Positions 49,027-49,404 of a DNA stretch of 49,404 bases are shown piece by piece. The notes beneath the pieces were generated by a model. It worked only from the letters and a program-made list of their open reading frames with translations. It was not told the origin of the DNA and did not search any database. A program made the translations under genes and the position numbers. This stretch comes from DASPTR01 sp964475545. Its GTDB lineage: Archaea > Thermoproteota > Bathyarchaeia > Bathyarchaeales > Bathycorpusculaceae. The first letter of the stretch is position 1. Each line of letters starts with the position of its first letter. Location of the stretch: the NCBI GenBank assembly GCA_964475545.1, contig CAYYXF010000002.1, positions 1-49,404 on the forward strand, written 5' to 3'.

Positions 49027-49404
49027 TTATGGAAATGTGTTATGGTTGTTAACCAGAATTCTTATGGTTTCCGAGTCAATTCGTTGATATGGCTGATTTT
49101 TTCCGTAGTAGGCTGTAGCATAGATTTCGTGAATGCCATCTGAAACATAGATTGTGTTCCATTCTAACGTGAAAGGGGTTGTCGAGGCGTACCCTTTCCA
49201 TTGACCATCAACATAGAAATATACACGGTTCAGGTCTTGTCCTGTTGCCTGCACTGAGATGATCACAGTTGCGCTTATTTTGGAGCCGTTTGTCGGTGAT
49301 AGAATTGTAACGCCAGTTGTGCCCTTGGGATTCTCAACATCTGCCGTGATTCTGGGTGAGCGTATGTATCGTCCTATGTGAGAATAGTAGACTTCTACGA
49401 ATAT
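49027..49404 (-). CDS. Ig-fold surface protein, 5' end outside the window
   Basis: A partial gene. The frame is open from the right edge to the stop at 49027, 125 residues. The first visible part (FVEVYYSHIGRYIRSPRI) leads into an Ig-like domain that opens with TGVTILSPTNGSKISATV and continues with VYFYVDGQWKGY, FTLEWNT and DGIHEIYATAYY. This is the pattern of bacterial-type Ig domains (Big_9-like) found at the C-terminus of exported archaeal proteins. The GTG at 49266 inside it is not the true start. It is probably the end of a large surface protein; the catalytic or binding part lies outside. Confidence 0.72.
   Translation of the reverse strand: MFVEVYYSHIGRYIRSPRITADVENPKGTTGVTILSPTNGSKISATVIISVQATGQDLNRVYFYVDGQWKGYASTTPFTLEWNTIYVSDGIHEIYATAYYGKNQPYQRIDSETIRILVNNHNTFP

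Noticed and set aside
1..49404. tRNA, rRNA, CRISPR arrays and complete insertion sequences
   Set aside because: I looked for T-loop-like motifs in the gaps, regularly spaced repeats and transposase motifs, and found none that hold up.

Overview
The window is archaeal chromosomal DNA. The evidence is an archaeal exosome operon (Rrp4, Rrp41, Rrp42) joined to SBDS, the 20S proteasome alpha subunit, L37Ae, the KEOPS subunit Pcc1 and prefoldin beta, together with archaeal-type AlaRS, EF-2, the tRNA-Ile2 agmatidine synthetase TiaS, a FlaI/FlaJ-type pilus machine and TATA-box promoters. A zinc-ribbon protein resembling the TackOD1 output domain and the general gene mix point to the TACK side, most likely a Bathyarchaeia-like lineage. 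That placement is inference; no rRNA or other marker here proves it. No tRNA, rRNA, CRISPR array or complete insertion sequence was seen.

Layout. (1) 0.4-1.5 kb: a lone TackOD1-like regulator with a nuclease-fold-like tail. (2) 1.5-5.7 kb, minus strand: a compact type IV pilus-like operon with an ATPase, two membrane platform proteins and two pilin-like proteins. (3) 5.8-10.3 kb: a zinc ribbon protein, a 6-phospho-3-hexuloisomerase, an ECF transporter energizing module (two ATPases and EcfT, no visible S component) and a DHH phosphoesterase. (4) 10.3-16.3 kb, minus strand: the information-processing superoperon psmA-SBDS-rrp4-rrp41-rrp42-rpl37Ae-(membrane protein)-pcc1-pfdB-DUF3194. (5) 16.4-17.3 kb: malate dehydrogenase with a clear, probably leaderless promoter.

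(6) 17.8-36.6 kb, plus strand: a long accessory region devoted to cell-surface glycan and envelope work. It holds four glycosyltransferase domains in three genes (one gene is a GT4-GT2 fusion), a B12-type radical SAM protein, a polytopic membrane protein, a FemAB/GNAT-like transferase, a NodB-like polysaccharide deacetylase, two SDR nucleotide-sugar epimerase-like enzymes, a membrane-anchored beta-helix protein and a DUF1616 protein divided over two genes in swapped order. Two paralogous winged-helix genes (18.2 and 33.0 kb) punctuate this region and are natural candidates for its regulators. The gene content resembles bacterial exopolysaccharide loci, but no sortase-like enzyme is visible.

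(7) 36.7-46.6 kb, mostly minus strand: a secreted TIM-barrel-like protein with a C-terminal dockerin, AlaRS, small membrane proteins, TiaS, a stand-alone Lrp ligand-binding domain, a split LysO-type exporter preceded by a 44-residue gene, and EF-2. (8) 46.6-49.4 kb: a gene-poor, repeat-bearing stretch, a tight operon of three tiny genes headed by a ribbon-helix-helix-like protein, a secreted protein, and an Ig-fold protein truncated by the right edge. The accessory regions 6 and 8 hold most of the novelty.
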